Shown here: positions 9,007 to 17,105 of the stretch, piece after piece
How the letters are laid out: the number at the start of each line of letters is the position of its first letter
Position numbering within the stretch: position 1 is the stretch's first letter
DNA from: Pasteurella testudinis DSM 23072
GTDB taxonomy: Bacteria; Pseudomonadota; Gammaproteobacteria; Enterobacterales; Pasteurellaceae
Assembly (NCBI RefSeq): GCF_900176075.1
Contig: NZ_FWWV01000068.1
Coordinates: 1-64,000, forward strand
Direction of reading: 5' to 3'
DNA: 64,000 nt
Notes under the pieces: generated by a model
Seen by the model: the letters and a program-made list of their open reading frames with translations, nothing else
What the model was told of the DNA's origin: nothing
Database searches by the model: none
Made by a program: the position numbers and the translations under genes

Positions 9007-10314
9007 ATGCCTATTCAGCAGAAACTGGTCAATGCGCGCGGTGAGCGGATCGCCGTTGTGGCGGGGTTACGCACGCCGTTTATGCGGCGTAATTCAGGTT
9101 TTAAAGAGTGCTACGCTACCGATTTGGGCATTATGGTCACCAATGAACTGTTAAACCGTCTGCCGTTGGAACGGGAAGTGGTGGAAAAGTTTATTTTCGG
9201 CCAAGTGATTCAACAGCCGGACGTGCCGAATTTGGCGCGTGAAATTGCCCTAACGTTGTCAATGCCGCATGCGCAGGCTTATACCTTGAGCAGCTCTTGT
9301 ATTACCGGTTTGCAGGCGGTGGCGAATGTGTGCAACGGGATTATCAGCGGATCGATTTCTTGCGGTTTGGCGGGTGGCGCCGACTCGATTTCCAATGCGC
9401 CTTTCAGTTTGAAACCCAAAGTGATCCGCACGTTGCGCGATATGTGGCGCACCTCCAGTTACAGCCGCAAATGGAATCTGTTCAAACGCCTGTCACGGCA
9501 GGACATCAAATTGCAGCAGGTTAATCTGCGCGATGCGATGACCAACTATTCGCTGGCGGATATTTCCGAGCAAATGGCGCAAAATTTTGCTTTAAGCCGT
9601 GAGCAACTGGATCAATACAGCGCACGCTCCCATCAGCTGGCGGCGCTGGCATGGCAGCAGGGGTTGATGAGTGAGCAGGTGATGTTGTCCCACCCGGCAC
9701 CTTACCGCCATTATGTCACCAAAGACAATATGATCAGCGATCAGATTAATGCGGATTATTATGCACATTTTAAGCCGTTACAAACCGGACGGCATAACAC
9801 CGTGACTGCGTGGAGCGTGTCCGAACCGGCAGACGGTGCGGCGGCGGTGTTGTTGATGCGTGAGGAGTTGGCAGAGCAGTATCAATTGCAACCGCTGGGT
9901 TATATCCGTAGTTTCGCCATCACCGGTAATGATGTGTGGAATAATATGCTGCTTGGCGCAACTTACGCTTCAGCCAAGGCATTGGCTTGGGCGGATATGG
10001 AGTTAGGCGATATCGATCTGATTGATATGCACGAATCGTCGGCGGCGCAGATCTTGGCAAACTTGCAACTCTTCGAATCCAAACAGTTTGCACGGCAGCA
10101 GTTGCAGCGGGAACGGGCATTGGGCACGGTGGATATGGATAAATTTAACGTATTGGGCGGTTCGCTGGCATACGGTTCGCCAAGGGCAATCACCAGTTTG
10201 CGGGTTTTGATCCAAACCCTGCACCAGCTGCAACGGCAAGGAGGCGAAACCGCACTTATCGCCTCCAGTGGTTTGGGCGGTTTGGGCGCGGCAATGGTAT
10301 TGGAACGGGAGTAG
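9007..10314 (+). CDS. fadI: FadI-like thiolase with degenerate active site
   Basis: By length (435 residues) and overall sequence this is FadI, the thiolase subunit of the anaerobic fatty-acid oxidation complex, which cleaves 3-ketoacyl-CoA. The nucleophilic Cys98 remains (LSSSCITGLQAV). Other catalytic parts are altered: the GHP histidine motif reads GSP (Ser391 in LAYGSPRAITS), the second catalytic cysteine is Ser421 (IASSGLGGLG in place of TACAAGGLG), and HEAFAAQ reads HESSAAQ. The frame is open and uninterrupted, so this is not ordinary pseudogene decay. Family and pairing with fadJ are secure; thiolase activity is doubtful. ATG 9007 follows GAGG. Confidence 0.88.
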   Translation: MPIQQKLVNARGERIAVVAGLRTPFMRRNSGFKECYATDLGIMVTNELLNRLPLEREVVEKFIFGQVIQQPDVPNLAREIALTLSMPHAQAYTLSSSCITGLQAVANVCNGIISGSISCGLAGGADSISNAPFSLKPKVIRTLRDMWRTSSYSRKWNLFKRLSRQDIKLQQVNLRDAMTNYSLADISEQMAQNFALSREQLDQYSARSHQLAALAWQQGLMSEQVMLSHPAPYRHYVTKDNMISDQINADYYAHFKPLQTGRHNTVTAWSVSEPADGAAAVLLMREELAEQYQLQPLGYIRSFAITGNDVWNNMLLGATYASAKALAWADMELGDIDLIDMHESSAAQILANLQLFESKQFARQQLQRERALGTVDMDKFNVLGGSLAYGSPRAITSLRVLIQTLHQLQRQGGETALIASSGLGGLGAAMVLERE

Positions 10315-10327
10315 TCGGGAGATGAAT

Positions 10328-12520
10328 ATGCAGGCAGAGAATCAAGGCAATCAAACATTCGACTATCAGGGTGAACAGCATTCCGAACTGTTTAAACTCA
10401 GTTTTTACCAACGTGATATCGCAGTCATTACCTTGAATGTGACGGCGAAAAAGCAGAACTGGCTGAATCAGGACGCGATTTATTATTTGGACGCGTTATT
10501 GACGCAACTGGCAGGCTGGCCGCTGCAAGGGCTGATTTTTATTTCAGGTAAGGAAAACAGCTTTGTACAAGGCTTCAGCTTGTCGGGGCTGGAGCAAAAA
10601 AGTCCGGACGAATTATATGATTTCGCACAGCAGAGCCAAAATTTGCTGGCAAAGATTCGCCAGCTGAAATTCCCGACGGTCTGTGCGGTGCAGGGCAGCT
10701 GTTTCGGGTTGGGCTTGGAACTTGCATTAGCCTGCGATTACCGCTTGGCGGCGAATGATGCGGCAACCCGTTTTTCAATGCCGCAAGTGAAATCCGGATT
10801 GCTGCCGTTTGCCGGCGGCTGTCATTTGTTGACCCAAAAAATCGGCTTGAAACAAGGGCTGCTGATGTTGCTTTCGGGCGATAAAATCAGCGCAGGCAGC
10901 GCATTGGCAAAAGAGTTGGTTGATGAAACTTTACCGCGCGCGCTGCTGTTTCAAGTAGCCTGTCGCTATATTCGTGGCGAAACAGGTTCGATTGCGCAAA
11001 AAGTGAAAAAGGGCTATCAGAACATGCTGGCCAATTTACTGGTCAGGGGAGAAAATATCGGCTGGCTGCGACGCTATCTTATCGAACAGGTGGAACAACA
11101 AATTTGGTTGAAAGCCTTTGACAATTATCCGGCGATCAAGGCTATTCTCAATTTGTTTAAACAGCAGCAGGAAAGTCTGCCAAGTGCGGTCAGAGAGTGT
11201 TTTGTTACGCTGTTCGGCGATCAAACATCCGTTGTCTTGCGGCAAATGGAACATACCAACCGCGAAATGCGCCATCAATATTATGATTTGCAGAGCAGCG
11301 ATAAAATTAAAAAAGTAGCGGTGTTGGGCAGTGGTTTTATGGGCGCAGGCATTGCCTATATCACCGCCGCCAGAGCCGGTTTGCCGGTGCGGATTAAGGA
11401 TATTAATCCGGACGGAGTACAAAAAGCCTTGCGTTTGAGTTACCTGCTCTTGCAAAAAGCGGTGGATCAAGGGCATTTGCCTTACGGCAAGCTGTTACAA
11501 AAAATTTATCTGATCAGCGGCGGTGAGCGTTTTATCGGCAAGCAGACGGCGGATATCGTGATTGAAGCGGTGTATGAAGATCTGCAATTAAAGCAAAATT
11601 TGATCGAAGAAAGTGAAAATTACTATGACGAAAACACCATTTTCGCCAGTAATACCTTAACCCTGTCGATTGCCGAAATTGCCTCAAAAGCACAGCGGCC
11701 GCAAAATGTCATCGGCGTACACTATTTTACACCGGTCAGCCAGCGCCGCATGGTTGAAATCGTACCGCACTTTTCTCCGAATCAGGCGACATCGCAGCAA
11801 ACCATTGCCAAAGCGATCAGTTTGGTGATTGAACAGGGGCAAGTGCCGCTGTTGGTCAAGGATTCCCCTGGATTTTTTATCAACCGTGTTCTGATCCCTT
11901 ATCTGTTGGAGGCCTACTATTGCCTGTTGGACGGCGAGGCAGTCGGTACGATTGATCGTGCATTGCAGGAGTTCGGTTTCAAAAACGGGCCGTTGGCGAT
12001 GATTGACGAAATGGGCTTGGATATTTTGGTGAAAGCGCTGCCGAAATTGGAACGAGCTTTCGGGACACGTTTTGCGCCGCCGCCGAAAGTGGATTATCTG
12101 TTGCGTAACGAACGTAAAGGCCGTAAAAACCGGCGCGGTTTTTATCTGTACCATTCGCGCAGCGGCGACCGCACCCAAGTGGATAAAAGCATTTACCAAG
12201 TGTTGGAAACCGTCGTGGAAAACAATCTGGAGCCGGAACAAATCGTACGTCGCTGTATCCTGATGATGTTGAATGAAGCGGCGTACTGCGCACAAGAACA
12301 AGTGATTACCAACCTGAACGAGGGCAATGTGGCGTCGGTATTGGGCATGTTTTTCCCTGAATTCAGAGGCGGAATCTATGCCTATATCGAACAGACCGGC
12401 GCCGCGACGATTGTCGCCGAATTGGAGCGCATGGTTGAACAATACGGCGAACGTTTCCGCCCTTGCGAATGGTTGTTGCAAAAAGCACGGACAGAAATAT
12501 CAAAAGATACCGCACTTTAA
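10328..12520 (+). CDS. fadJ: FadJ-like fatty oxidation protein, intact dehydrogenase but degenerate hydratase domain
   Basis: The 730-residue protein follows fadI by 13 bases (ATG 10328, GGGAG six bases upstream). FadJ normally joins an enoyl-CoA hydratase (about 20-200) to an L-3-hydroxyacyl-CoA dehydrogenase. The dehydrogenase looks functional: VLGSGFMGAGIAY Rossmann loop, ASNT, catalytic His465 in GVHYFTPV, DSPGFFINR and a second helical domain. In the hydratase part Glu131 is kept (GLGLELAL), but the second catalytic glutamate is Gln153 (MPQVKSG, codon CAA 10784-10786), the oxyanion-hole glycine is Leu128, and GADI reads GFSL. It may therefore act only as a dehydrogenase, or in something other than beta-oxidation. 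Its last codons contain an uptake signal. Confidence 0.88.
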   Translation: MQAENQGNQTFDYQGEQHSELFKLSFYQRDIAVITLNVTAKKQNWLNQDAIYYLDALLTQLAGWPLQGLIFISGKENSFVQGFSLSGLEQKSPDELYDFAQQSQNLLAKIRQLKFPTVCAVQGSCFGLGLELALACDYRLAANDAATRFSMPQVKSGLLPFAGGCHLLTQKIGLKQGLLMLLSGDKISAGSALAKELVDETLPRALLFQVACRYIRGETGSIAQKVKKGYQNMLANLLVRGENIGWLRRYLIEQVEQQIWLKAFDNYPAIKAILNLFKQQQESLPSAVRECFVTLFGDQTSVVLRQMEHTNREMRHQYYDLQSSDKIKKVAVLGSGFMGAGIAYITAARAGLPVRIKDINPDGVQKALRLSYLLLQKAVDQGHLPYGKLLQKIYLISGGERFIGKQTADIVIEAVYEDLQLKQNLIEESENYYDENTIFASNTLTLSIAEIASKAQRPQNVIGVHYFTPVSQRRMVEIVPHFSPNQATSQQTIAKAISLVIEQGQVPLLVKDSPGFFINRVLIPYLLEAYYCLLDGEAVGTIDRALQEFGFKNGPLAMIDEMGLDILVKALPKLERAFGTRFAPPPKVDYLLRNERKGRKNRRGFYLYHSRSGDRTQVDKSIYQVLETVVENNLEPEQIVRRCILMMLNEAAYCAQEQVITNLNEGNVASVLGMFFPEFRGGIYAYIEQTGAATIVAELERMVEQYGERFRPCEWLLQKARTEISKDTAL

Positions 12521-12521
12521 G

Positions 12522-12563
12522 TTAAGGCGAGGCAACAGGAAATTAAGGCGAGGTAACGGGAAA
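12522..12563 (+). repeat. 21-bp tandem duplication with ribosome-binding site
   Basis: Two adjacent 21-bp copies (12522-12542 and 12543-12563) differ at two bases. Each begins TTAAGGCGAGG and ends with AGGAAA or GGGAAA, so the duplication doubles a ribosome-binding sequence between the fadJ stop and the methyltransferase gene. Confidence 0.9.
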
Positions 12564-12568
12564 AGAAC

Positions 12569-13182
12569 ATGGTCACTGCCAAACGTTGGGATTGTTATGC
12601 CCGATTTTACAATTTGCTGCTGAAAACCGCCGCTTCACAGCGCGAACAGCTGTTTCGGCGCTTGGCATTGTCCGAACCGTTGACCGTGTCGGTTGCGGCA
12701 GCGGTTTGGATCTGCCTTATCTGCCGGCGCAAAGTGCGGTGCTGGCGGTGGATTTTTCTGCGCAAATGTTGAAACAAAGCGCAGACTTGCAACGGCAATT
12801 GCAAGCACAAGGACATGAGTTGGCGCTCACCTTGCGGCAAGGACGGGCGGAGCAGTCGGGGTTGGCGGATCACAGTGTCGATTTGGTGCTGTTACATTTG
12901 ATTTTGGCCGTGACCGACCAACCGCAAGCGCTAATGGAAGAAGCGGTCAGGGTGTTGAAACCGGGCGGCGTAATTTCGATTTGGGATAAATTCGCACCGC
13001 AGCGGATTGGCTGGTTACGCCGCACGGCGGATTATCTCAGCCGAAAATTGGGCACGACGCTGCTTTTGCAGATCGATCCCTTGCTACAACCCCATTCATT
13101 AGCGATAATGCAACGGCATACAATGCTGTACGGGCAAATGCAGCATTTGATATTATCATCGAATATTTCGGTAAAACGGTAG
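12569..13182 (+). pseudogene. Class I SAM-dependent methyltransferase, frameshifted
   Basis: Translation from ATG 12569 gives MVTAKRWDCYARFYNLLLK and continues to about LSEPLT. The rest of the protein, with the SAM-binding GCGSGLDLPYL, AVDFSAQML, VLLHLILAVTD and VLKPGGVISIWDKF, lies one frame away and runs to 13182. The switch falls around 12670-12700 and fits loss of one base. No slippery heptamer is visible, so programmed shifting is unlikely; real inactivation or an assembly error are the alternatives. The intact protein would be about 205 residues and resembles phospholipid or small-molecule methyltransferases; the substrate is unknown. It is preceded by the tandem duplication and followed 12 bp later by the yeeZ-like gene. 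Confidence 0.75.
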
Positions 13183-13194
13183 GATAAAAACAAC

Positions 13195-14043
13195 ATGAAT
13201 TCGGTAGCAATCGTTGGTTTGGGCTGGCTAGGGTTTCCGTTGGCAAAACATTTGCAGCGGGTCGGCTGGGAAGTAAAAGGCAGCAAACGCACGCACGACG
13301 GTACGGAAAGTATGCGGCTGAACGGTTTCGAAGCCTATTTTTTACAACTGACGCCGCAAGTCGACGCCGATCCGGACGATCTGAACGAGTTGCTGTCGGT
13401 CGATTCGCTGATTATCAACATTCCGCCGAGCCAGTATTTTTTCGATACCGCCAGCTATATCGACGGAATTAAAAATCTGGTGAACGAAGCCTTGCTGCAC
13501 GGCGTGCAACATCTGCTGTTTATCAGCTCGACATCGGTTTTTCCGCAAAAAAACGGCGAATACCACGAAGAAAGTGCGGTCGAACCGGAATCGGAAGTCG
13601 GACGGGCGCTGCATGAAATCGAAAACTGGCTGCTGCAACTGAACGGCGTCGATTGCGATATTTTGCGCCTTGCCGGTTTAATCGGTATTGATCGCCACCC
13701 TGTCAGCCGTTTGGCAGGCAGAGAAGCGATCAAGGGCGGCAACCAAGCGGTCAATCTGGTGCATCAAACCGACTGTATTTTGGCGATTCAGCTGTTGCTT
13801 GAAACCAGAGGCTATAAACGGCTGTACCATTTGAGTGCGCCGCAGCACCCGAAACGCGCCGATTATTATCAGCAAATGGCGCAGCTGCTCGGTTTGGACG
13901 AACCGCACTTTATCGCCGACGATGCCGATTTGCAGCGGATTGTGCACGGCAATAAAATTGTGCAGGAGCTGGATTTCGAATATCGTTATCCCGATCCTTA
14001 TCAAATGTTGCCGCAGGAAGAGCAATACTTTCATCAAGAATAG
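13195..14043 (+). CDS. YeeZ-like NAD(P)-binding oxidoreductase/epimerase family protein
   Basis: A 282-residue Rossmann protein (VAIVGLGWLGFPLAKHL at the N-terminus) of the extended SDR/epimerase type, similar in length and layout to E. coli YeeZ. INIPPSQ and FISSTSVFPQKNGEYHE resemble the substrate-binding strands of this group; GLIGIDRHPVSRLAGR follows. No biochemical role is established for the group to my knowledge, so I give no reaction. It comes directly after the broken methyltransferase and may have been in one transcript with it. Its final 16 bases are the first unit of a tandem repeat that continues past the stop. Confidence 0.75.
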   Translation: MNSVAIVGLGWLGFPLAKHLQRVGWEVKGSKRTHDGTESMRLNGFEAYFLQLTPQVDADPDDLNELLSVDSLIINIPPSQYFFDTASYIDGIKNLVNEALLHGVQHLLFISSTSVFPQKNGEYHEESAVEPESEVGRALHEIENWLLQLNGVDCDILRLAGLIGIDRHPVSRLAGREAIKGGNQAVNLVHQTDCILAIQLLLETRGYKRLYHLSAPQHPKRADYYQQMAQLLGLDEPHFIADDADLQRIVHGNKIVQELDFEYRYPDPYQMLPQEEQYFHQE

Positions 14044-14104
14044 TTTTCACCAAGAGTCGCTTTCACTAAGAATCGTTTTATTAAAAGCCGTTTTACTAAG
14101 AATA
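14028..14104 (+). repeat. Degenerate tandem repeat, about five units of 15-16 bp, spanning the yeeZ-like stop codon
   Basis: Units start at 14028, 14044, 14060, 14076 and 14091; the first is CTTTCATCAAGAATAG (ending in the stop) and the third CTTTCACTAAGAATCG. They fill the space before folP. Confidence 0.8.
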
Positions 14105-14115
14105 ATCAAATAATT

Positions 14116-14943
14116 ATGAAAATCAGCAATCAAAACCGCACCTTGGATTTATCCACACCCAAAATTATGGGCATTCTCAATTTTACGCCCGATTCGTTTT
14201 CCGACAGCGGACAATTTTACCAACTGGACAAAGCGCTTTACCACGTCGAGCAGATGTTGAACGACGGCGCAGAGATTATCGACATCGGCGGCGAATCGAC
14301 CCGTCCGCTGGCGGCGGAAGTGAGTTTGGAACAGGAGCTGCAACGGGTTGTACCGCTGGTGGAGGCGGTGCGCCAGCGCTTTGACTGCTGGATCTCGGTG
14401 GACACCTCCAAAGCGCAAGTGATGCGCGAAGCGGCGAAAGTCGGCATGGATTTGATCAATGATATCCGTGCCTTGCAGGAGGAAAACGCGTTGCAAAGTG
14501 CGGTCGAACTGGATCTGCCGGTGTGCATTATGCATATGCAGGGGCAGCCGCGCACTATGCAGCACAATCCGCACTATCAAGATGTGGTGGCGGAAGTGCT
14601 GGCGTTCTTACAACAGCGTGCCGCAGCGTGTATCGCCGCCGGTATCAAACCGCAGCATGTGATTCTGGATCCGGGCTTCGGTTTCGGTAAATCCATGCAG
14701 CATAATTATCAACTGTTGCAGCAACTGCACCGTTTTTGCGATCACGGCTATCCGGTACTGGCAGGGCTGTCGCGCAAAAGCATGATCGGACAGCTGCTGG
14801 ACAAACCGGTCGAACAACGGTTGGTCGGCAGCGTGACCGCCACGTTGCTGGCGGCAATCAACGGCGCAACGATTTTGCGCGTGCATGATGTGGCGGCAAC
14901 GGCGGACGCATTGAAAGTTTGGCAGGCGACGAAAACGGCTTAA
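14116..14943 (+). CDS. folP: Dihydropteroate synthase
   Basis: FolP joins p-aminobenzoate to dihydropterin pyrophosphate in folate synthesis and is the sulfonamide target. The 275-residue TIM barrel shows the signature MGILNFTPDSFSDSGQF, the second pterin loop IIDIGGESTRP, VDTSKAQV, NDIRAL, DPGFGFGKS and the C-terminal RVHDV. No unusual insert is evident in the sulfonamide loop. It is followed 50 bp later by glmM, the usual gammaproteobacterial pairing. Confidence 0.97.
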   Translation: MKISNQNRTLDLSTPKIMGILNFTPDSFSDSGQFYQLDKALYHVEQMLNDGAEIIDIGGESTRPLAAEVSLEQELQRVVPLVEAVRQRFDCWISVDTSKAQVMREAAKVGMDLINDIRALQEENALQSAVELDLPVCIMHMQGQPRTMQHNPHYQDVVAEVLAFLQQRAAACIAAGIKPQHVILDPGFGFGKSMQHNYQLLQQLHRFCDHGYPVLAGLSRKSMIGQLLDKPVEQRLVGSVTATLLAAINGATILRVHDVAATADALKVWQATKTA

Positions 14944-14993
14944 TTTATTGTTTCATAAATATTTTATAACAGATCAACAAAAGGAATCTCATT

Positions 14994-16328
14994 ATGGCAG
15001 AGCGTAAATATTTTGGTACCGACGGGGTGCGCGGCAAGGTCGGCACGTTTCCAATCACGCCCGAATTTGCTTTAAAACTGGGGTGGGCAGCCGGAAAAGT
15101 GCTGGCGACACAAGGCAGCCGCAAAGTGTTAATCGGCAAGGACACCCGTATTTCAGGTTATATGCTGGAATCCGCCCTCGAAGCCGGTTTGGCGGCCGCC
15201 GGTTTGTCCGCCGCGTTTATCGGCCCGATGCCGACACCGGCGGTGGCGTATTTAACCCGCACTTTCCGTGCCGAAGCCGGCATCGTGATCTCGGCATCGC
15301 ATAATCCTTACTGGGATAACGGCATTAAATTCTTCTCCAACAAAGGCACGAAACTGCCGGACGATGTGGAGGAAGCGATCGAGGCGATGTTGGAACAGCC
15401 GATGGATTGCGTCGAATCCGCCGAATTGGGACGTGCCAGCCGGATATCCGATGCGGCGGGGCGCTATATCGAATTCTGCAAGAGCACTTTTCCGGCGCAT
15501 TTAAGTCTGGAAAATTATAAAATCGTGGTCGATTGCGCCAACGGTGCAACCTATCACATTGCGCCGAATGTGCTGCGCGAATTGGGGGCGGAAGTGATCG
15601 AAATCGGCACCAAGCCAAACGGTTTGAATATCAACGAAAAGTGCGGTGCGACCGATATTCATGCCTTGCGTGAAATCGTGCTGCAATCGAAAGCCGATGT
15701 CGGCTTGGCGTATGACGGTGACGGCGACCGTTTGATTATGATCGATCATCTGGGCAACACCGTTGACGGCGATCAGATTCTGTTTATTATCGCTCGTGAA
15801 GCCTTGCGCGCCGGCAAACTGGCAGGCGGCGTGGTCGGCACGTTAATGAGCAACATGGCGTTGGAAGTGGCGTTGAAACAGCTGTCGATTCCGTTTGTGC
15901 GTGCCAATGTCGGTGACCGTTATGTGTTGGAAAAAATGGAAGAACACGGCTGGAAATTCGGCGGTGAAAATTCGGGACACATCATTATTTTGGATAAAAA
16001 CAGCACCGGCGATGGCATTATCGCGTCGTTGGAAGTGTTGGCGGCAATGGTACAGCAAAAACTGTCGCTCAACGAGCTGGCAAGTGCGGTCAAACTGTTC
16101 CCGCAAGTGTTGATCAATGTCCGGTTCGGCGGCGGCGACAATCCGTTGGAAAATGGCAAGGTGAAAGCGATTGCGGCGGAAGTGGAAAAAGAATTAGACG
16201 GAAACGGTAGAATTCTGTTAAGAAAGTCAGGCACCGAGCCGTTAATCCGTGTTATGGTTGAATGTGCTGACGGTGAGTTGGCGCAGAAATCGGCGCAACG
16301 TATCGCCGATGCAGTGAAGAACGTGTAA
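14994..16328 (+). CDS. glmM: Phosphoglucosamine mutase
   Basis: GlmM converts glucosamine-6-phosphate to glucosamine-1-phosphate for UDP-GlcNAc and cell-wall synthesis. The 444 residues carry the N-terminal [11 protein letters not shown], the phosphoserine loop [11 protein letters not shown] (Ser near 102), the metal loop DGDGDRL, the sugar loop GGENSGHI and the phosphate loop [15 protein letters not shown] 14994 follows AAAGGAATC. A GGTTTG...CAAACC hairpin lies just past the stop (16339-16363) and may end or weaken transcription into the cytochrome gene. Confidence 0.97.
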   Translation: MAERKYFGTDGVRGKVGTFPITPEFALKLGWAAGKVLATQGSRKVLIGKDTRISGYMLESALEAGLAAAGLSAAFIGPMPTPAVAYLTRTFRAEAGIVISASHNPYWDNGIKFFSNKGTKLPDDVEEAIEAMLEQPMDCVESAELGRASRISDAAGRYIEFCKSTFPAHLSLENYKIVVDCANGATYHIAPNVLRELGAEVIEIGTKPNGLNINEKCGATDIHALREIVLQSKADVGLAYDGDGDRLIMIDHLGNTVDGDQILFIIAREALRAGKLAGGVVGTLMSNMALEVALKQLSIPFVRANVGDRYVLEKMEEHGWKFGGENSGHIIILDKNSTGDGIIASLEVLAAMVQQKLSLNELASAVKLFPQVLINVRFGGGDNPLENGKVKAIAAEVEKELDGNGRILLRKSGTEPLIRVMVECADGELAQKSAQRIADAVKNV

Positions 16329-16338
16329 TGATTTTTGA

Positions 16339-16363
16339 GGTTTGTCCCGTTTGTGGGCAAACC
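16339..16363 (+). terminator. Hairpin between glmM and cybC
   Basis: GGTTTG and CAAACC, with inner CCC/GGG and one bulged T, form a stem ending four bases before a TTTT run. It is weak as a terminator. Confidence 0.4.
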
Positions 16364-16399
16364 GTCTTTTGTGAGGGATTTAACTGTGGGAGAATTAAG

Positions 16400-16804
16400 A
16401 TGAAATTGAGCAAAAATTGGCAGGCATTGGTCGGAAGTGCGGTATTGGCATTGGCAACCGTGACCAGTTTCTCGGCGGCGGCGAATCTGAAAAGCGAGAT
16501 GCGGGCAATGGGCGGCAGTGTTTCCGCTGCGCTGAAAACCGACGACAGCCAAACGTTTATCCAATCGCTACAACAATTCAGCGCTGCGGTGGAACAGGCG
16601 AAACAGCAGCCTCTGCCTTACAGTCTGCACGACAAAGCCGCCGACAGTAGCGAAGTGGCGGACTATAAACAAGGTTTTCAAACCTTATTGGACACCGCCA
16701 AGCAAGCGATTGAAACCGCTGAAAAAGGCGACTTGCCCCAAGCTAAACAACAAGCGGAGCAGCTGCTTGAAATCCGCAATGGATATCACAAAAAATATAA
16801 ATAG
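16400..16804 (+). CDS. cybC: Periplasmic cytochrome b562
   Basis: A 134-residue precursor. The signal peptide (about 1-27, ALATVTSFSAA) precedes a mature four-helix bundle beginning ANLKSEM. Both heme ligands of E. coli cytochrome b562 are at matching places: the methionine at mature position 7 and the C-terminal histidine in RNGYHKKYK. KDFRHGF-like DYKQGFQTLL is also kept. I start at ATG 16400; upstream in-frame codons back to 16328 lie over the glmM stop and the hairpin. It probably carries electrons in the periplasm, but the partner is unknown in this family. Confidence 0.9.
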   Translation: MKLSKNWQALVGSAVLALATVTSFSAAANLKSEMRAMGGSVSAALKTDDSQTFIQSLQQFSAAVEQAKQQPLPYSLHDKAADSSEVADYKQGFQTLLDTAKQAIETAEKGDLPQAKQQAEQLLEIRNGYHKKYK

Positions 16805-16827
16805 GGTTAACCGCCTGTAAATCGCAT

Positions 16828-16859
16828 AAGCCGTTGTGACCAAAACAACGGCTTTTTTT
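16828..16859 (+). terminator. Intrinsic terminator after cybC
   Basis: AAGCCGTTGT and ACAACGGCTT form a perfect 10-bp stem with loop GACCAAA, followed by a seven-T tract. Confidence 0.92.
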
Positions 16860-16864
16860 GTAGC

Positions 16865-16966
16865 TATAGTCAATTAAAATAAGAACAATACAGCGTTGGC
16901 TTCGTCTTGCCGTACTATCTGTACTGCCTGCGACTCGCCGCCTTGTTCTTATTTTAATTGACTATA
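16865..16966. mobile_element. 102-bp Correia-like (CREE/NEMIS-type) miniature element
   Basis: Perfect 24-bp terminal inverted repeats (16865-16888 and 16943-16966) begin TATAGTCAATTA and end TAATTGACTATA. Flanking TA fits a TA target site. The 54-bp core contains GCGTTGGCTTCG, TTGCCGTACTATCTGTACTG and CGCCTTGTTCTTATTTTAAT, which I recognise as the core of Neisseria Correia repeats; those start TATAGTGGATTA. Size fits the short Correia form of about 105 bp. There is no reading frame, so it would need a transposase in trans. It sits just past the cybC terminator. Confidence 0.75.
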
Positions 16967-17029
16967 TAAAGCAGATTAAAATAGCAAAAGTGCGGTCTGC
17001 GGCTTTAAATTTTGTTTAAGATCCCAATT

Positions 17030-17035
17030 TATAAT
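17030..17035 (+). promoter_or_regulatory. Candidate -10 box for cnoX
   Basis: TATAAT lies 71 bases before the cnoX start. The -35 region is poor (TTTAAA at 17004-17009, 20 bp spacing). An uptake signal lies at 16988-16996. Confidence 0.35.
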
Positions 17036-17105
17036 AAATTAACGGTTTAATAGGCAAAATTTGTTAAACTATCCGCATTCACGTTCAACCGAAGAGAGAT
17101 CGAAT

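Noticed and set aside
12640-12710. Programmed ribosomal frameshift in the methyltransferase
   Set aside because: No slippery run or downstream structure is visible at the junction, and this protein family is not known to use frameshifting.
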